Shown here piece by piece: positions 1-8,974 of a stretch of 64,000 nucleotides of DNA. Under the pieces are notes generated by a model. That model did no database searches. It had not been told where the DNA came from and was given only the letters and a program-made list of their open reading frames with translations. A program made the translations under genes and the position numbers. Origin of the DNA: Shewanella eurypsychrophilus. GTDB lineage: Bacteria > Pseudomonadota > Gammaproteobacteria > Enterobacterales > Shewanellaceae. Numbering within the stretch: position 1 is the stretch's first letter; each line of letters starts with the position of its first letter. The stretch covers positions 4,744,102 through 4,808,101 of the forward strand of contig NZ_CP045503.2 in assembly GCF_007004545.3 (NCBI RefSeq), in the 5' to 3' direction.

Positions 1-630
1 ATCCTCCTCCTGACTATCACTCGATAAGGTAAACAAGCCCCCTTTAGGCTTTTGTAATGCTGAAGATAACTCCTCACTGACATGCACAAGTATGTCCGGT
101 AAGGCAAAGCCATCAATGCGGTTACCTTGATAAAACAGGTGTCTGGCCGCATCATTGGAATAAATAACTCTCTGTTCATCATCGAGAAGCAACATAACAT
201 TCGGCGAGCTTTGGATCACCTTGTCGAGCAAAAGTTCACGTTGGTAGATGTACTGGCGCTCTTTTCTTAAGGTTTCAGCAGACTCATTAAACAGGGTCGT
301 TAGCGCTTGTAACTGGCGATCGCCACAGACGGGGATGGTGACACTAAAGTCATTATCTTTAAAATTGAGCAGACCCACTTCGAGTGCTGTTAGGCTTGTG
401 GCGAGCGTCCTAGTGGCAAAGTGGCTGATGAACCAAGCACAGGCCCCCGCTGAGATAAATATCAATACAAACACGAACGCAGAAGTTGCTATAAATGTTT
501 GTGGCTGAATGAGCTGCTGCATTAACAGCAGTGATAAACCCGTACCTACTTGAGAGGCCAATATGGCCCCTACGTTCAGCTTAGTTCGTAAAGAAAATGC
601 GCTTAAAGATAAATACGATAATAATGCCAT
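1..630 (-). CDS. Sensor histidine kinase, N-terminal part (runs off left edge)
   Basis: The reading frame is open from an ATG at 630 to the window edge (210 codons), so the kinase core is not visible. Reading the minus strand gives two hydrophobic segments (about residues 20-40 and 45-65), then a HAMP-like linker (TRTLATSLTALEVGLLN) and a PAS-like segment (VIQSSPNVMLLLDDEQRVIYSN). This order is typical of NtrB/NtrY-like membrane kinases. It lies 154 bp downstream of the sigma54-type response regulator on the same strand and is probably its partner. That pairing is inferred from position. Confidence 0.75.
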   Translation of the reverse strand, partial: MALLSYLSLSAFSLRTKLNVGAILASQVGTGLSLLLMQQLIQPQTFIATSAFVFVLIFISAGACAWFISHFATRTLATSLTALEVGLLNFKDNDFSVTIPVCGDRQLQALTTLFNESAETLRKERQYIYQRELLLDKVIQSSPNVMLLLDDEQRVIYSNDAARHLFYQGNRIDGFALPDILVHVSEELSSALQKPKGGLFTLSSDSQEED

Positions 631-784
631 AACCACTCAGCCTACATAGAATCAGAGAACAACAATCACTTACCCATTACTTACTAACGACCAAGTTTTT
701 TCATACATCGATTTTTTCATTCGTCGGTGATATTGGAACTGATGCTAATGGAACGGATAATACTATTCACCCATCCCTCAGCGA

Positions 785-2296
785 CTACTTACTAATACCG
801 AACTTTTCCATGCGTCGATATAGTGCTTGGCGGCTTAACCCTAACGACTTAGCCACCCTGGCAATCACGCCGCGATGTTCGGCCAACGCGACCTCTATCG
901 CTTGCTTCTCATCGACCGACATTTGCGGTGTAACTTGCTGCTGATGTTGACTTTTGATTTCGGAAACTTTTTCAGGAGCTACTTCAGGCTCAATATTTGA
1001 TCTAAGGTCCGCTTCTATATCGGTGGCTGCCTGTGCGTGAGCCACATTTTCGGCTTCGCTTGGTTCAAGAGGCGGCGTGACAGTCTTTACTGCAGCTTGC
1101 TCAACTAGATCCAAATCTGTTTTTTGGAACAGCAAACCAAAATCGAGGGCTGTCAGCTCGGTGCTTTTAGCGAGAATCACCGCTCGCTTACAGACGTTCT
1201 CCAGCTCTCGAACATTACCCGGCCAACTGTGAGCGATTAAGGCCTGTTGAGCCTGCTTATTGAGTGAAAATTCATGACCAATAAAGAGTTCAATCAGAGG
1301 AAGGATATCATCCTGACGCTGATTCAATGGCGCCAACTCAAGCTCAATCACATTGAGTCGGTAGAAGAGATCTTCTCGAAAACGTCCTTCACGAATATCT
1401 TCTGCCAGATCGGCATTGGTCGCACTCAATACCCGCACATTCACTTTTCGAGTCTGGTGACTACCAAGTCGTTCAAACTCACCGGTTTGCAGTACGCGCA
1501 GCAACTTTATCTGCCCAGATAAAGGTAAGTTACCAATTTCATCTAAAAATAGCGTGCCACCATCGGCGGCTTCAAAGCGGCCTATACGGGTCTTGTTAGC
1601 ACCAGTAAATGCCCCCGCTTCGGCACCAAACAGCTCGGCTTCTAATAGATCAATTGGCAAAGCGCCGACATTCACCTTGATAAACGGCTTGGTTTTTAAG
1701 CAAGAGTTAGCATGAATAATATCAGCCAGTTTATCTTTGCCCGAGCCATTTGGACCTGTGATCAACACAGAGACATCAGAGCGGGCAATCTGCAGGGCTA
1801 AATCGACACTGCGCTGCATGGCACCACTGCCAAAAACAATACCACACAGGTCCGCACCTTTAATGGCAGACATGCGATCATTTTCTACTCTGGTCAGCTG
1901 AGTGTTGGCTTTCGATAGCGCATGCAAAGAGATCAGGTTGTTGATACTGGTGACCAACTTGGCATCATCCCAAGGCTTACCCATGTAATCAGCCGCACCT
2001 TCTTTAACGAGCTCAACGGCAAGCTCAAGCTGAGTCCATGCAGTAAGCAGCACTATCGGTAATTGGGGCTGTAGTGCTCGAAGTTGATAAAACAGGGCCT
2101 TACCCTCTTCACCAGAGGTGGTGTCTTGGGTGAAGTTCATATCCTGAACCACTAAAGCAATGTCATGCAGCTTAATAAGCTCCATAGCTACCTCAGGAGA
2201 AAGACAAGTGAGGGTATTGAAGCCATGAAGCTCAAGCATAAGTGACAATGCATTACACACTGCTTGATTGTCGTCGACGATCAGAATTGTATCCAT
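785..2296 (-). CDS. Sigma54-dependent NtrC-family response regulator
   Basis: A 503-residue enhancer-binding protein. Residues 1-120 form a receiver with acidic residues DD (8-9) and phospho-acceptor D52. The AAA+ domain has Walker A GPNGSGKD (about 181-188) and the sigma54-contacting loop GAFTGA (about 228-233). A Gln/Glu-rich linker of about 80 residues follows, then a Fis-type helix-turn-helix at the C terminus (GVIARVAKSLGLSRQALYRR). AGAAG lies just before the ATG. It sits downstream of the ABC transporter genes and upstream of a kinase fragment. A sigma54-like promoter and clustered GTGTCC sites before the adaptor gene are its likely targets (inference). Confidence 0.93.
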   Translation of the reverse strand: MDTILIVDDNQAVCNALSLMLELHGFNTLTCLSPEVAMELIKLHDIALVVQDMNFTQDTTSGEEGKALFYQLRALQPQLPIVLLTAWTQLELAVELVKEGAADYMGKPWDDAKLVTSINNLISLHALSKANTQLTRVENDRMSAIKGADLCGIVFGSGAMQRSVDLALQIARSDVSVLITGPNGSGKDKLADIIHANSCLKTKPFIKVNVGALPIDLLEAELFGAEAGAFTGANKTRIGRFEAADGGTLFLDEIGNLPLSGQIKLLRVLQTGEFERLGSHQTRKVNVRVLSATNADLAEDIREGRFREDLFYRLNVIELELAPLNQRQDDILPLIELFIGHEFSLNKQAQQALIAHSWPGNVRELENVCKRAVILAKSTELTALDFGLLFQKTDLDLVEQAAVKTVTPPLEPSEAENVAHAQAATDIEADLRSNIEPEVAPEKVSEIKSQHQQQVTPQMSVDEKQAIEVALAEHRGVIARVAKSLGLSRQALYRRMEKFGISK

Positions 2297-2513
2297 ACTT
2301 CTATTTATCGTTCTTCTGCTGTTATGCGTGGAAATATATGGCCTTCAAACTAACTGAAAGCGAAACAGAATTAAAGAATAATTCTGTTTCAGTTAAACAC
2401 TTCTTGTTGCGATAGCCGCTGAGATACTTGACTGAGCCTTTCTTATCGAAAGCGCTAACCATTCTTATTGGAAGCGCCAACAGTCTCAGTCAGAATATCT
2501 CTTTACAGTCCAG
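2297..2513. repeat. Intergenic region with duplicated permease 3' end and a 12-bp hairpin
   Basis: The 29-bp segment at 2511-2539, which is the permease stop region, recurs at 2390-2418 with one mismatch. The offset is 121 bp. A second pair of related 20-bp blocks lies between them (around 2440 and 2461). A perfect inverted repeat has arms GAAACAGAATTA (2362-2373) and TAATTCTGTTTC (2379-2390) with a 5-nt loop, 66 bp upstream of the regulator start. It could be a transcript hairpin or a binding site. It has no clean T-run on the minus-strand side. Confidence 0.7.
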
Positions 2514-3722
2514 TTAAACGCTTCTTGTTGCGATAGCCGGAGATATGTTCGCTGCTTTTCTGGCTGGCAGAATCACTGCAAAAGTAGTGAGCACAATCAA
2601 ACCTGCAATCGTCGCCAGCGGATAAACCGGATCAAGCTTTGGCAAGCTGTAGATACTCATCAACTGCTGACCTAACTGCATCGCCACTAAGCCACCAATC
2701 ACACCACCGATAATGCAAATAATATAGTTTTCGACTAAGAAGAAACTCAAGATATCACGCTTCTTCGCGCCCAAAGCTCTACGTGTTCCGATCTGCTTAG
2801 TGCGGCGTTCGATATTAAACATCACCATACCAGCCAGACCTAACGACGTGATAAGCAGCAGTAAAACAACCATCATAGACAATACCGTCGCCATCAACTC
2901 ATGATTACGATAGACCCTTTTTCTGTGCTCACTGATCAAACTAAAATCATTGATAACCCGGTTGATATTATCTTTATGCAGCGCGGCAGGAATCGCCTCT
3001 TTCAGTTGAGCGAGGGTACCTTCTTCGGCTCTGACCAGAAATTTAGTGAAAGGAAACGCCAGCTCAACATTGAGAATGACACTATTTTCAAGCTCATCAC
3101 TGTTCACCCATGCACCTTGCAAGGTTTCAATCACTCCGACCACTTCAACGGGTTCTTCACCAAAATCTGCTGCATACATAATCTGACCTACAGCAGGTGC
3201 ATCCCCCCAAACCTCTGTGGCAAATGCTTGAGTCACTATCGCTCGGTTCGCTCTATCAGGGATCTCCTGTTGGATCTCCTCTTCATAGAAGTTGCGCCCG
3301 GCAATAAGCTTAACGCCCAATGTCTTCACCATCTGCTCATCACCATAATAGATTGCTGCATGGCTGGTCTTGGCCGTTTCTTCAGTTTCTCCAGCCATAA
3401 AACCAGACATCCAACCGCCACCACTGAGTGGCGTCATGCTCGTCGTCGTGGCGGCTATGACACCAGGCAAATCACGAATAGTTTGCATATCACGACTGTT
3501 TTGAGCACTAAAATAAATATCCGAATCGAAATTATAGACACTGAAATCAAACACTTCTGACTCTGCGATGCCGGAGTCTCGCGCCATCAAATTCAGGCGC
3601 TCACTGATAATAAAGCTCGCGTTTGCGACAATGGCAACCGATAAAACAATCTGAATAAGCAGCAGTATCGGGCCACTCTTATTACGCATCAAGGTACTGA
3701 TAATGGGTTTAATCTGTAACAT
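2514..3722 (-). CDS. ABC transporter permease, FtsX/MacB type (second)
   Basis: 402 residues: an N-terminal membrane segment (about 15-38), a periplasmic domain (MacB_PCD-like, about 40-270) and three C-terminal membrane segments with the FtsX signature (IGTRRALGAKKRDI, then ENYIICIIGGVIGG). AAAGGA precedes the ATG at good distance. It is 25 bp downstream of a paralogous permease, and the pair probably forms a heterodimer with the ATPase at 5061-5858. Such MacB-like systems couple to a periplasmic adaptor and export peptides or other amphiphiles. The substrate is unknown. Confidence 0.9.
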   Translation of the reverse strand: MLQIKPIISTLMRNKSGPILLLIQIVLSVAIVANASFIISERLNLMARDSGIAESEVFDFSVYNFDSDIYFSAQNSRDMQTIRDLPGVIAATTTSMTPLSGGGWMSGFMAGETEETAKTSHAAIYYGDEQMVKTLGVKLIAGRNFYEEEIQQEIPDRANRAIVTQAFATEVWGDAPAVGQIMYAADFGEEPVEVVGVIETLQGAWVNSDELENSVILNVELAFPFTKFLVRAEEGTLAQLKEAIPAALHKDNINRVINDFSLISEHRKRVYRNHELMATVLSMMVVLLLLITSLGLAGMVMFNIERRTKQIGTRRALGAKKRDILSFFLVENYIICIIGGVIGGLVAMQLGQQLMSIYSLPKLDPVYPLATIAGLIVLTTFAVILPARKAANISPAIATRSV

Positions 3723-3747
3723 GTGAAATTCCTTTCTCTTATTCTGC

Positions 3748-5055
3748 TTATTGACTCTTCAGATGAACGCTAGGATTGGTAGAACAAATCCGCCATGCTG
3801 GATAAATCCCAGCGACCAAAGCGGCTAAAACAGCGATACTTGGCGCCAATACCCACATGCTCATATCCAGCTGAGTTAATGCATCTTCGAGTTCAAAATG
3901 TACCGACAACATAGATAGCGACCCCCAAGCCCATAACAGACCGAGTAAACCACCACAGAAACCAATTAAACCCACTTCAACCATATGCTGAGAAAAAATC
4001 TGACTACGACTTGCACCTATGGCTCGGCGTACGCCAACTTCAGGGGCACGCTTAAGAAACTTAGCCAGTAGCAGTCCTAACATGTTAACCAGACAAACTA
4101 ACAAGAAGAGCGCACTCAAGCCGACCAACACCTTGTTATCTTCTGGGACGACATTGTTAATTTTCAGCCACTGCTCCACATCGGCTAGTTCACCGCTGGC
4201 ATTAGGCATTTCAAATCGACCGATCAGTTTCTGCTGCTCTACATAGCTGGCCAACCACTCTTTATAAACGCGAACTTGCTCAGGGTTTTCTAGTTCAACC
4301 CAATATTGATTCCAATGAGCCTCCGAGGCTAAACGATCCGCGTAGGTATTAAGCGATTCATTCTTCCAACTCTGGTTGTTACCCCAGCTCTGGTATTCTT
4401 CGATGGGGGCTAACGAATAAGGCACAAAGATTCTTTCTGCGTCATTAAATGCACCATTATTCACATCGTAATATTTAGGACTCGGATTCCAAGTCTTAGT
4501 GACTCCGACAACTTGATAAGGTTTTTGATTAAAATAAAGGGTTCTTCCGACACTGTTTTCACCTTTAAATATCTCCTTATTCAAGTCTTCACTGATCACC
4601 ACCTGATAAGCGGCCTCTTGGTCTACTTGCGCTTCCCAAGCACCGCCATAAAGGAAAGGGACTGAGAAAAGGCCGAAAAAGTCACTATCTGTCACACGCG
4701 CACTTTCTAAGATAGGCGTAAAATCAGGGTCCTCAGTTTGCACAGCAAAACCTGTTCTAAACATAGGCGTCTGTCGTACAGGCACCGGACTGTTACGCAA
4801 GTTGAAACTATCCTGGTAAGTGATCTGCTCATTGAGCTCATCCCAGCTATCAACACCTTGGCTCCATAATCGCACTTCAAATAATTTAGAAGAACGCTCT
4901 CCAGCCGGGTTAATCGATGCCATCTGATAGATATTTAAGGTAGTGATGGTAATGCCAATACCAATGGAGATGGCAAGAACCATCAAGAGTGACATGAATG
5001 GCGTCTTTTTAATGCTGCGCCAAGCTAAATCGAGATAATAGAAAAACATGGTCAC
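3748..5055 (-). CDS. ABC transporter permease, FtsX/MacB type (first)
   Basis: 435 residues with the same layout as the following permease: one N-terminal membrane helix (about 18-40), a long periplasmic domain (about 45-315) and three C-terminal helices. The coupling segment is GVRRAIGASRSQIFSQH. Its ATG is 5 bp downstream of the ATPase stop, so the two genes are probably translated together. The periplasmic domain is larger than in the second permease, which fits an asymmetric heterodimer. Substrate not predictable from sequence. Confidence 0.9.
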   Translation of the reverse strand: MTMFFYYLDLAWRSIKKTPFMSLLMVLAISIGIGITITTLNIYQMASINPAGERSSKLFEVRLWSQGVDSWDELNEQITYQDSFNLRNSPVPVRQTPMFRTGFAVQTEDPDFTPILESARVTDSDFFGLFSVPFLYGGAWEAQVDQEAAYQVVISEDLNKEIFKGENSVGRTLYFNQKPYQVVGVTKTWNPSPKYYDVNNGAFNDAERIFVPYSLAPIEEYQSWGNNQSWKNESLNTYADRLASEAHWNQYWVELENPEQVRVYKEWLASYVEQQKLIGRFEMPNASGELADVEQWLKINNVVPEDNKVLVGLSALFLLVCLVNMLGLLLAKFLKRAPEVGVRRAIGASRSQIFSQHMVEVGLIGFCGGLLGLLWAWGSLSMLSVHFELEDALTQLDMSMWVLAPSIAVLAALVAGIYPAWRICSTNPSVHLKSQ

Positions 5056-5060
5056 TCTCC

Positions 5061-5858
5061 TTAGCTAGCCACTTGTTCAGTTTGAGCTTGCTGCTCATCT
5101 GTACGCTTGTTTACATCGGCATCGACCACTAAATGTGGCTTGCCTGCTTTAGCAACATCACCGCTTTGATAGCCTTCTCCACCTTGATACATAGTAAAAT
5201 CACATACCTGGCCATCGACAATCTGAATATTACGCTGAGCACGACGTGCCAACTCAGCATCGTGGGTCACCATGATAATCGTGGTGCCCGCTTTATTAAT
5301 ATCCTCAAGCAACTCCATCACTTGACGCGCCATCATGCTGTCTAAGTTACCTGTCGGCTCATCGGCCAGCAGGAACCTAGGTTCACCGGCTAAAGCACGT
5401 GCAATTGCCACACGTTGTTGTTGCCCACCCGATAATTGTGACGGTAGATGCTTCATCCGCGCTGCCAGTCCCACCTGCTCCAATGCATGTTGGACACGAC
5501 GCTTACGCTCTTTGGCGCTGAAGCCACGATAGCGTAGAGGCACTTCTACATTTTCGGCTAAATTAAGGTCTGGAATTAAGTTAAAGCCCTGGAAGATAAA
5601 GCCTATCTTTTCATTTCGAATCGCCGCGCTCTTGTTATCGCTTAAGTTTGAGATGTTGACGCCATCGAGAAAATAATCACCATGGGTAAAACCTTCAAGC
5701 AAGCCCGCAATATTTAGAAAGGTGGTTTTACCTGAGCCTGATGGCCCCGTTACCGCTACAAATTCACCTTCGCTCACTTCAAGATTAAAATCACGTAATG
5801 CATGGGTTTCTACAAGATCCGTTTTAAACACTTTGCTAATACTTTTCATCGATAACAT
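5061..5858 (-). CDS. ABC transporter ATP-binding protein, MacB/LolD-like
   Basis: 265 residues with Walker A GPSGSGKTT (about 39-47), Q-loop (IFQGFNLIP), signature LSGGQQQR, Walker B FLLADEPTGNLD and H-loop (VTHD). The nucleotide-binding domain ends near residue 222. A non-conserved, Gln/Glu-rich C-terminal tail of about 40 residues follows. The first start (MLSMKSIS) has AGGGA upstream. It powers the two FtsX-type permeases that follow. This is the lipoprotein/macrolide-type ABC subfamily rather than an importer. Confidence 0.93.
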   Translation of the reverse strand: MLSMKSISKVFKTDLVETHALRDFNLEVSEGEFVAVTGPSGSGKTTFLNIAGLLEGFTHGDYFLDGVNISNLSDNKSAAIRNEKIGFIFQGFNLIPDLNLAENVEVPLRYRGFSAKERKRRVQHALEQVGLAARMKHLPSQLSGGQQQRVAIARALAGEPRFLLADEPTGNLDSMMARQVMELLEDINKAGTTIIMVTHDAELARRAQRNIQIVDGQVCDFTMYQGGEGYQSGDVAKAGKPHLVVDADVNKRTDEQQAQTEQVAS

Positions 5859-5971
5859 TTTAATATTCCCTGTCTTTATCGTTTAATTCTAGGTTCTAGG
5901 TTCTAGGTTCTAATTCACTGTAGGCGCTGTTTCGCTTGCCTTGCTTCCCGGCTAAAGCCGGTCCAACATAT
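5859..5971. repeat. Heptamer repeats and a REP-like hairpin between operon genes
   Basis: At 5887-5912 there are three TTCTAGG units followed by TTCTA, the same heptamer as the 23-copy array at 16.5 kb. At 5948-5961 the hairpin CCGGC-TAAA-GCCGG matches the core of the REP-like units at 24.4 kb. No coding signal. Confidence 0.75.
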
Positions 5972-6298
5972 TTAATTCCATGCTGACTCAATAACGCCAA
6001 TGACTAATGCCTGTGTATAGAGGTTTAAATCGGTCACCACTTGGCTAATATCAGTGCTTAGCCCTGAGCTAAAATCAGTAGTGACATTGGAAATTTCATT
6101 AATCGACATATTCACTGGAGCCGCGGCTTCCAATACATTCAAGCCAAGCACAAACCAATCGCCTGCATTCTGGGTGGATACCTGTACCGCAACGAGTAGC
6201 AGGAGTAATGCACCTATAGTCGTGACTCTTTGTATGCTGAAGGCTCTTTTTCCGCTCAAGGCGTTGTGGTTAATCTTGTGGTTAAGTTGACTCATCAT
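5972..6298 (-). CDS. Small membrane-anchored hypothetical protein in ABC operon
   Basis: 108 residues, unrecognised. A hydrophobic helix at about residues 26-43 (GALLLLLVAVQV) suggests a membrane anchor or uncleaved signal, followed by an Asn/Ser/Thr-rich, probably periplasmic, part. AAGGAG lies just before tandem ATGs (6298 and 6295). The gene starts 7 bp after the adaptor stop, so it is almost certainly co-transcribed and translationally linked. It may be an accessory subunit or a secreted substrate of the exporter. Function unknown. Confidence 0.7.
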   Translation of the reverse strand: MMSQLNHKINHNALSGKRAFSIQRVTTIGALLLLLVAVQVSTQNAGDWFVLGLNVLEAAAPVNMSINEISNVTTDFSSGLSTDISQVVTDLNLYTQALVIGVIESAWN

Positions 6299-6305
6299 GC
6301 TCTCC

Positions 6306-7568
6306 TTAGCGTACTAATACTTGTTCGGCTTTCTTAAATGGCTGAACGCTTGAGATAACCCAAACATCGCCGACTTTACCGCCTTGCAGGATCTCGATAT
6401 GGCTCATGCTACGCGCCCCAAGCTGGATCTCTGTTTGCTCTGCAATGTCTCCATTCATGGCATACACTTCCCTGCTGCCACCAGTTGCCACGAAGGCGCC
6501 ACGCTTTACCATCAACACATTAGGTCTATTTTCCAGTAATACTCGAGCCGATAAACGCTGGTTCTGGCGAAGGTGTAAGCGATCATCTTGCTCAAACCGA
6601 ACTCGAGCAGTAACTTCACGATTTCTTACTTCTGGCGATATTGAAGACAGCTCACCCACTAAGGTTAATGCGCCAAAACTCAACTCTACATTCATGCCAA
6701 GCCCTAACTCATCGGCATATGACTCAGGCACGGCAAGTTCGGCTTCGAAGGCACTCAAATCAACAACAGTCAAAATTGGCTGACTCTGGCCGATACGCGC
6801 TTTTTGCTCGGTGAGCCAGTTACCTATGATGCCGCCTACTGGCGCTTTAATATTTAATGCTGCAACCTGACGCTCAAGCTCGCTCACCACCAATTTCTGG
6901 CGATTAACTTCTGCGGCTTTATTCTTAATTTCGAAGGTCTGGGTGTCTCGCATTAAATCCGCTTCCTGCCTAGCGTGAGCCGATAACAGCTTGGCTTTGT
7001 ACAGGTCATCTTTACCCTTCTCGAAATCAATTTTAGAAATCAACTTGCTCAGGATAAGTTCATCTCCGCGGCGACTCTCTCTGTCTGCAGCAGCTAAATC
7101 GACCTTGGCCATATCTAAGGTTTGCTGCGCTTTTAACTGTTCGCGGCGTGCATCGAGGCGTGCTCTTTCTAGTGAGCTTTGCAACCCTTCGAGCAATGCT
7201 TCCTGCTGTTTAAGGCTATTGGTTAACTTGTGACTTTCAATGGTCGCTACCACATCACCCAGCTCGACTCTATCACCTGGCTTTGCCAGTAAGGTCACTG
7301 TGCCTTGGTCAGTGCTGTATAGAATAGGCGCGTTAGCCGCTACAATTTTACCTGTGGTCGCTATGTCTCTGGTAAGCGTACCTTGCTCTAATGTGGCAAA
7401 CCTTAGTTCACTACGATTAATGGAATCACTAATCTGATCACCACCAACACTTGACCAAACTAGACCCGATACCAACAACACAGCAGCTCCAGCCATTAAC
7501 GGCCACTTTAGCTTCTTGCCTATGCTTGCCTGTATCACAGTGTCCTGTCCGCTCGTGTCCTTAATCAT
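6306..7568 (-). CDS. Periplasmic adaptor (HlyD/MacA-like membrane fusion protein)
   Basis: The frame is open to 7676, but I choose ATG 7568 (420 residues). It has an upstream AGGGAT sequence and begins just before the charged-then-hydrophobic anchor (KKLKWPLMAGAAVLLVSGL). A sigma54-like promoter (7646-7661) also lies inside the longer frame. The anchor is followed by a biotinyl-lipoyl-like half (GDRVELGDVVATIES), a long alpha-helical coiled-coil hairpin (about 95-225), the second lipoyl half (IKAPVGGIIGNW) and beta-barrel domains. It would link the FtsX permeases to an outer-membrane factor, which is not encoded here. Confidence 0.88.
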   Translation of the reverse strand: MIKDTSGQDTVIQASIGKKLKWPLMAGAAVLLVSGLVWSSVGGDQISDSINRSELRFATLEQGTLTRDIATTGKIVAANAPILYSTDQGTVTLLAKPGDRVELGDVVATIESHKLTNSLKQQEALLEGLQSSLERARLDARREQLKAQQTLDMAKVDLAAADRESRRGDELILSKLISKIDFEKGKDDLYKAKLLSAHARQEADLMRDTQTFEIKNKAAEVNRQKLVVSELERQVAALNIKAPVGGIIGNWLTEQKARIGQSQPILTVVDLSAFEAELAVPESYADELGLGMNVELSFGALTLVGELSSISPEVRNREVTARVRFEQDDRLHLRQNQRLSARVLLENRPNVLMVKRGAFVATGGSREVYAMNGDIAEQTEIQLGARSMSHIEILQGGKVGDVWVISSVQPFKKAEQVLVR

Positions 7569-7645
7569 CTTCTTATCCCTAACTGTCCGCTCGGTAAGTG
7601 CAGCCTCACCAATACTTAACAAATCACTAATATTGATTACATTAA

Positions 7646-7661
7646 TACAAGTTGCGTGCCA
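7646..7661 (-). promoter_or_regulatory. Candidate sigma54 promoter for the ABC/two-component operon
   Basis: The minus strand reads TGGCACGCAACTTGTA. The sigma54 consensus is TGGCAC, five bases, then TTGCA. The GG and the second element are correctly spaced and only the C of TTGCA differs. It would place the transcript start near 7635, about 65 nt before the chosen adaptor ATG at 7568. The operon encodes a GAFTGA-type activator, which supports the call. Confidence 0.65.
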
Positions 7662-7721
7662 ATAAACACCAATCAAACAAAATCAATAGCTTACATAAAC
7701 AAACATCGCTATAGACAGATA

Positions 7722-7823
7722 AAGTGTCCGCGGACACTTGATGAATGTGTCCGCTTATTTACCGATATGAGCAATAAAGTGTCCGATATCTGCCCATATG
7801 AGAAAAAAGTGTCCGCTGTCCGA
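7722..7823. promoter_or_regulatory. Array of GTGTCC sites, likely enhancer for the NtrC-type regulator
   Basis: A perfect 18-bp palindrome, AAGTGTCCGCGGACACTT, lies at 7722-7739. Further GTGTCC half-sites start at 7747, 7779 and 7809, with TGTCCGA at 7817. Half-site spacings of 23, 32 and 30 bp are roughly two to three helical turns. The array is about 60-175 bp upstream of the sigma54-like promoter and between two divergent exporter operons. This is where an enhancer-binding protein would act. Binding by the 785-2296 regulator is inferred. Confidence 0.65.
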
Positions 7824-7925
7824 TGGGGTTTACAACCCGTTTCATCGTGTTTTTCTAATAAACACTTTACAAATACCCCTTACATCCATTAGAATTTTCT
7901 TATGAACTTTTGATTAGGCTACCCC

Positions 7926-8963
7926 ATGACGACTTCGTATCGTTTTAATTACCGCCATTTGCTATTGCTGCTATCGACGATGGCTTTACTGCAGGCAAGT
8001 TTCTCTGTGCACGCCACTGAAACGATGACGGTTTCTCTGGGTGAACACACTCGGTGGGTCGAACTCGATGCCAAGCTTGAAGCAGTTAAGGCGGCGACGG
8101 TATCAGCACAAACCTCGGGGCGAGTGTTAGTACTACATTATGATGTTAATGACATCGTCCCTCAGGGGGCGCCACTGTTAGAGATCACCAGTAAGGAGCA
8201 AGCTGCAGAGCTTGCTGCTGCTAACGCTGAGCTGGCCAGAGCGATAGCGCTAAATACTGAGGCTCAGCTGACGAGTACACGCTATAAAGAGTTATTTCCA
8301 CAGGGCGCTATCTCCCAAGGCAATATGGATGAAGCTACAGCTCAAGCAAAATCGGCCGAACAAGCTGTGTCCGCCGCTAAAGCTAACATTGTCCGCGCCA
8401 ATGAATCGCTAACTTACACGTCTGTTTTGGCGCCATTTTCTGGCATTGTGACCCAGAGACATGTTGAAGAGGGAGAAACAGTCACCCCTGGCCAAGCACT
8501 GCTTTCTGGGTTCTCACTCACTCAGATGCGCGCGGTCACTCAAGTGCCCCAACGCTATATTGATGCATTAAAACAACAACCTGAGTTTGAAATAATTCTC
8601 AACGATGGACGCAGCTATCAATCAAGTGAATTAACTATCTTCTCTTTTGCCGATCCCCATAGTCACAGCTATAAAGTACGGATTTTACTGCCTGAAGGTG
8701 AAGCTAATTTGATGCCGGGGATGTGGGCAAAAGCCAAGTTTAGTGCCGGAGTGATCCGCAGTATCACGCTGCCAACATCCAGCATAATAAAACGAGGCGA
8801 ACTGAGCGCTGTGTATCGTCAGCTAGGAGACAAGTTTGTGCTTAATCAGGTGCGAATAGGCAAAAGTTACCAGGACACGATTGAAATACTATCCGGCCTG
8901 GATGACGGTGACATTGTTGCCCTTGATGCGTATCAAGTCGTTCTTAATAAACAAGTAAAGTAG
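7926..8963 (+). CDS. RND efflux periplasmic adaptor subunit
   Basis: 345 residues. A signal peptide (about 1-30, ending near SVHA) is followed by a lipoyl half (SGRVLVLHYDVNDIVPQGAPL), a short helical hairpin (about 85-150), the second lipoyl half (VLAPFSGIVTQRHVEEGETV) and barrel domains. It is a MexA/AcrA-type membrane fusion protein bridging the RND pump to an outer-membrane channel. The pump gene follows after 11 bp. The gene is divergent from the ABC operon and shares the GTGTCC region. Confidence 0.92.
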   Translation: MTTSYRFNYRHLLLLLSTMALLQASFSVHATETMTVSLGEHTRWVELDAKLEAVKAATVSAQTSGRVLVLHYDVNDIVPQGAPLLEITSKEQAAELAAANAELARAIALNTEAQLTSTRYKELFPQGAISQGNMDEATAQAKSAEQAVSAAKANIVRANESLTYTSVLAPFSGIVTQRHVEEGETVTPGQALLSGFSLTQMRAVTQVPQRYIDALKQQPEFEIILNDGRSYQSSELTIFSFADPHSHSYKVRILLPEGEANLMPGMWAKAKFSAGVIRSITLPTSSIIKRGELSAVYRQLGDKFVLNQVRIGKSYQDTIEILSGLDDGDIVALDAYQVVLNKQVK

Positions 8964-8974
8964 AGGCAAGTACA

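Noticed and set aside
7656..7892. 78-codon plus-strand frame in the divergent control region
   Set aside because: It covers the GTGTCC array and sigma54-like promoter and has no ribosome-binding site.
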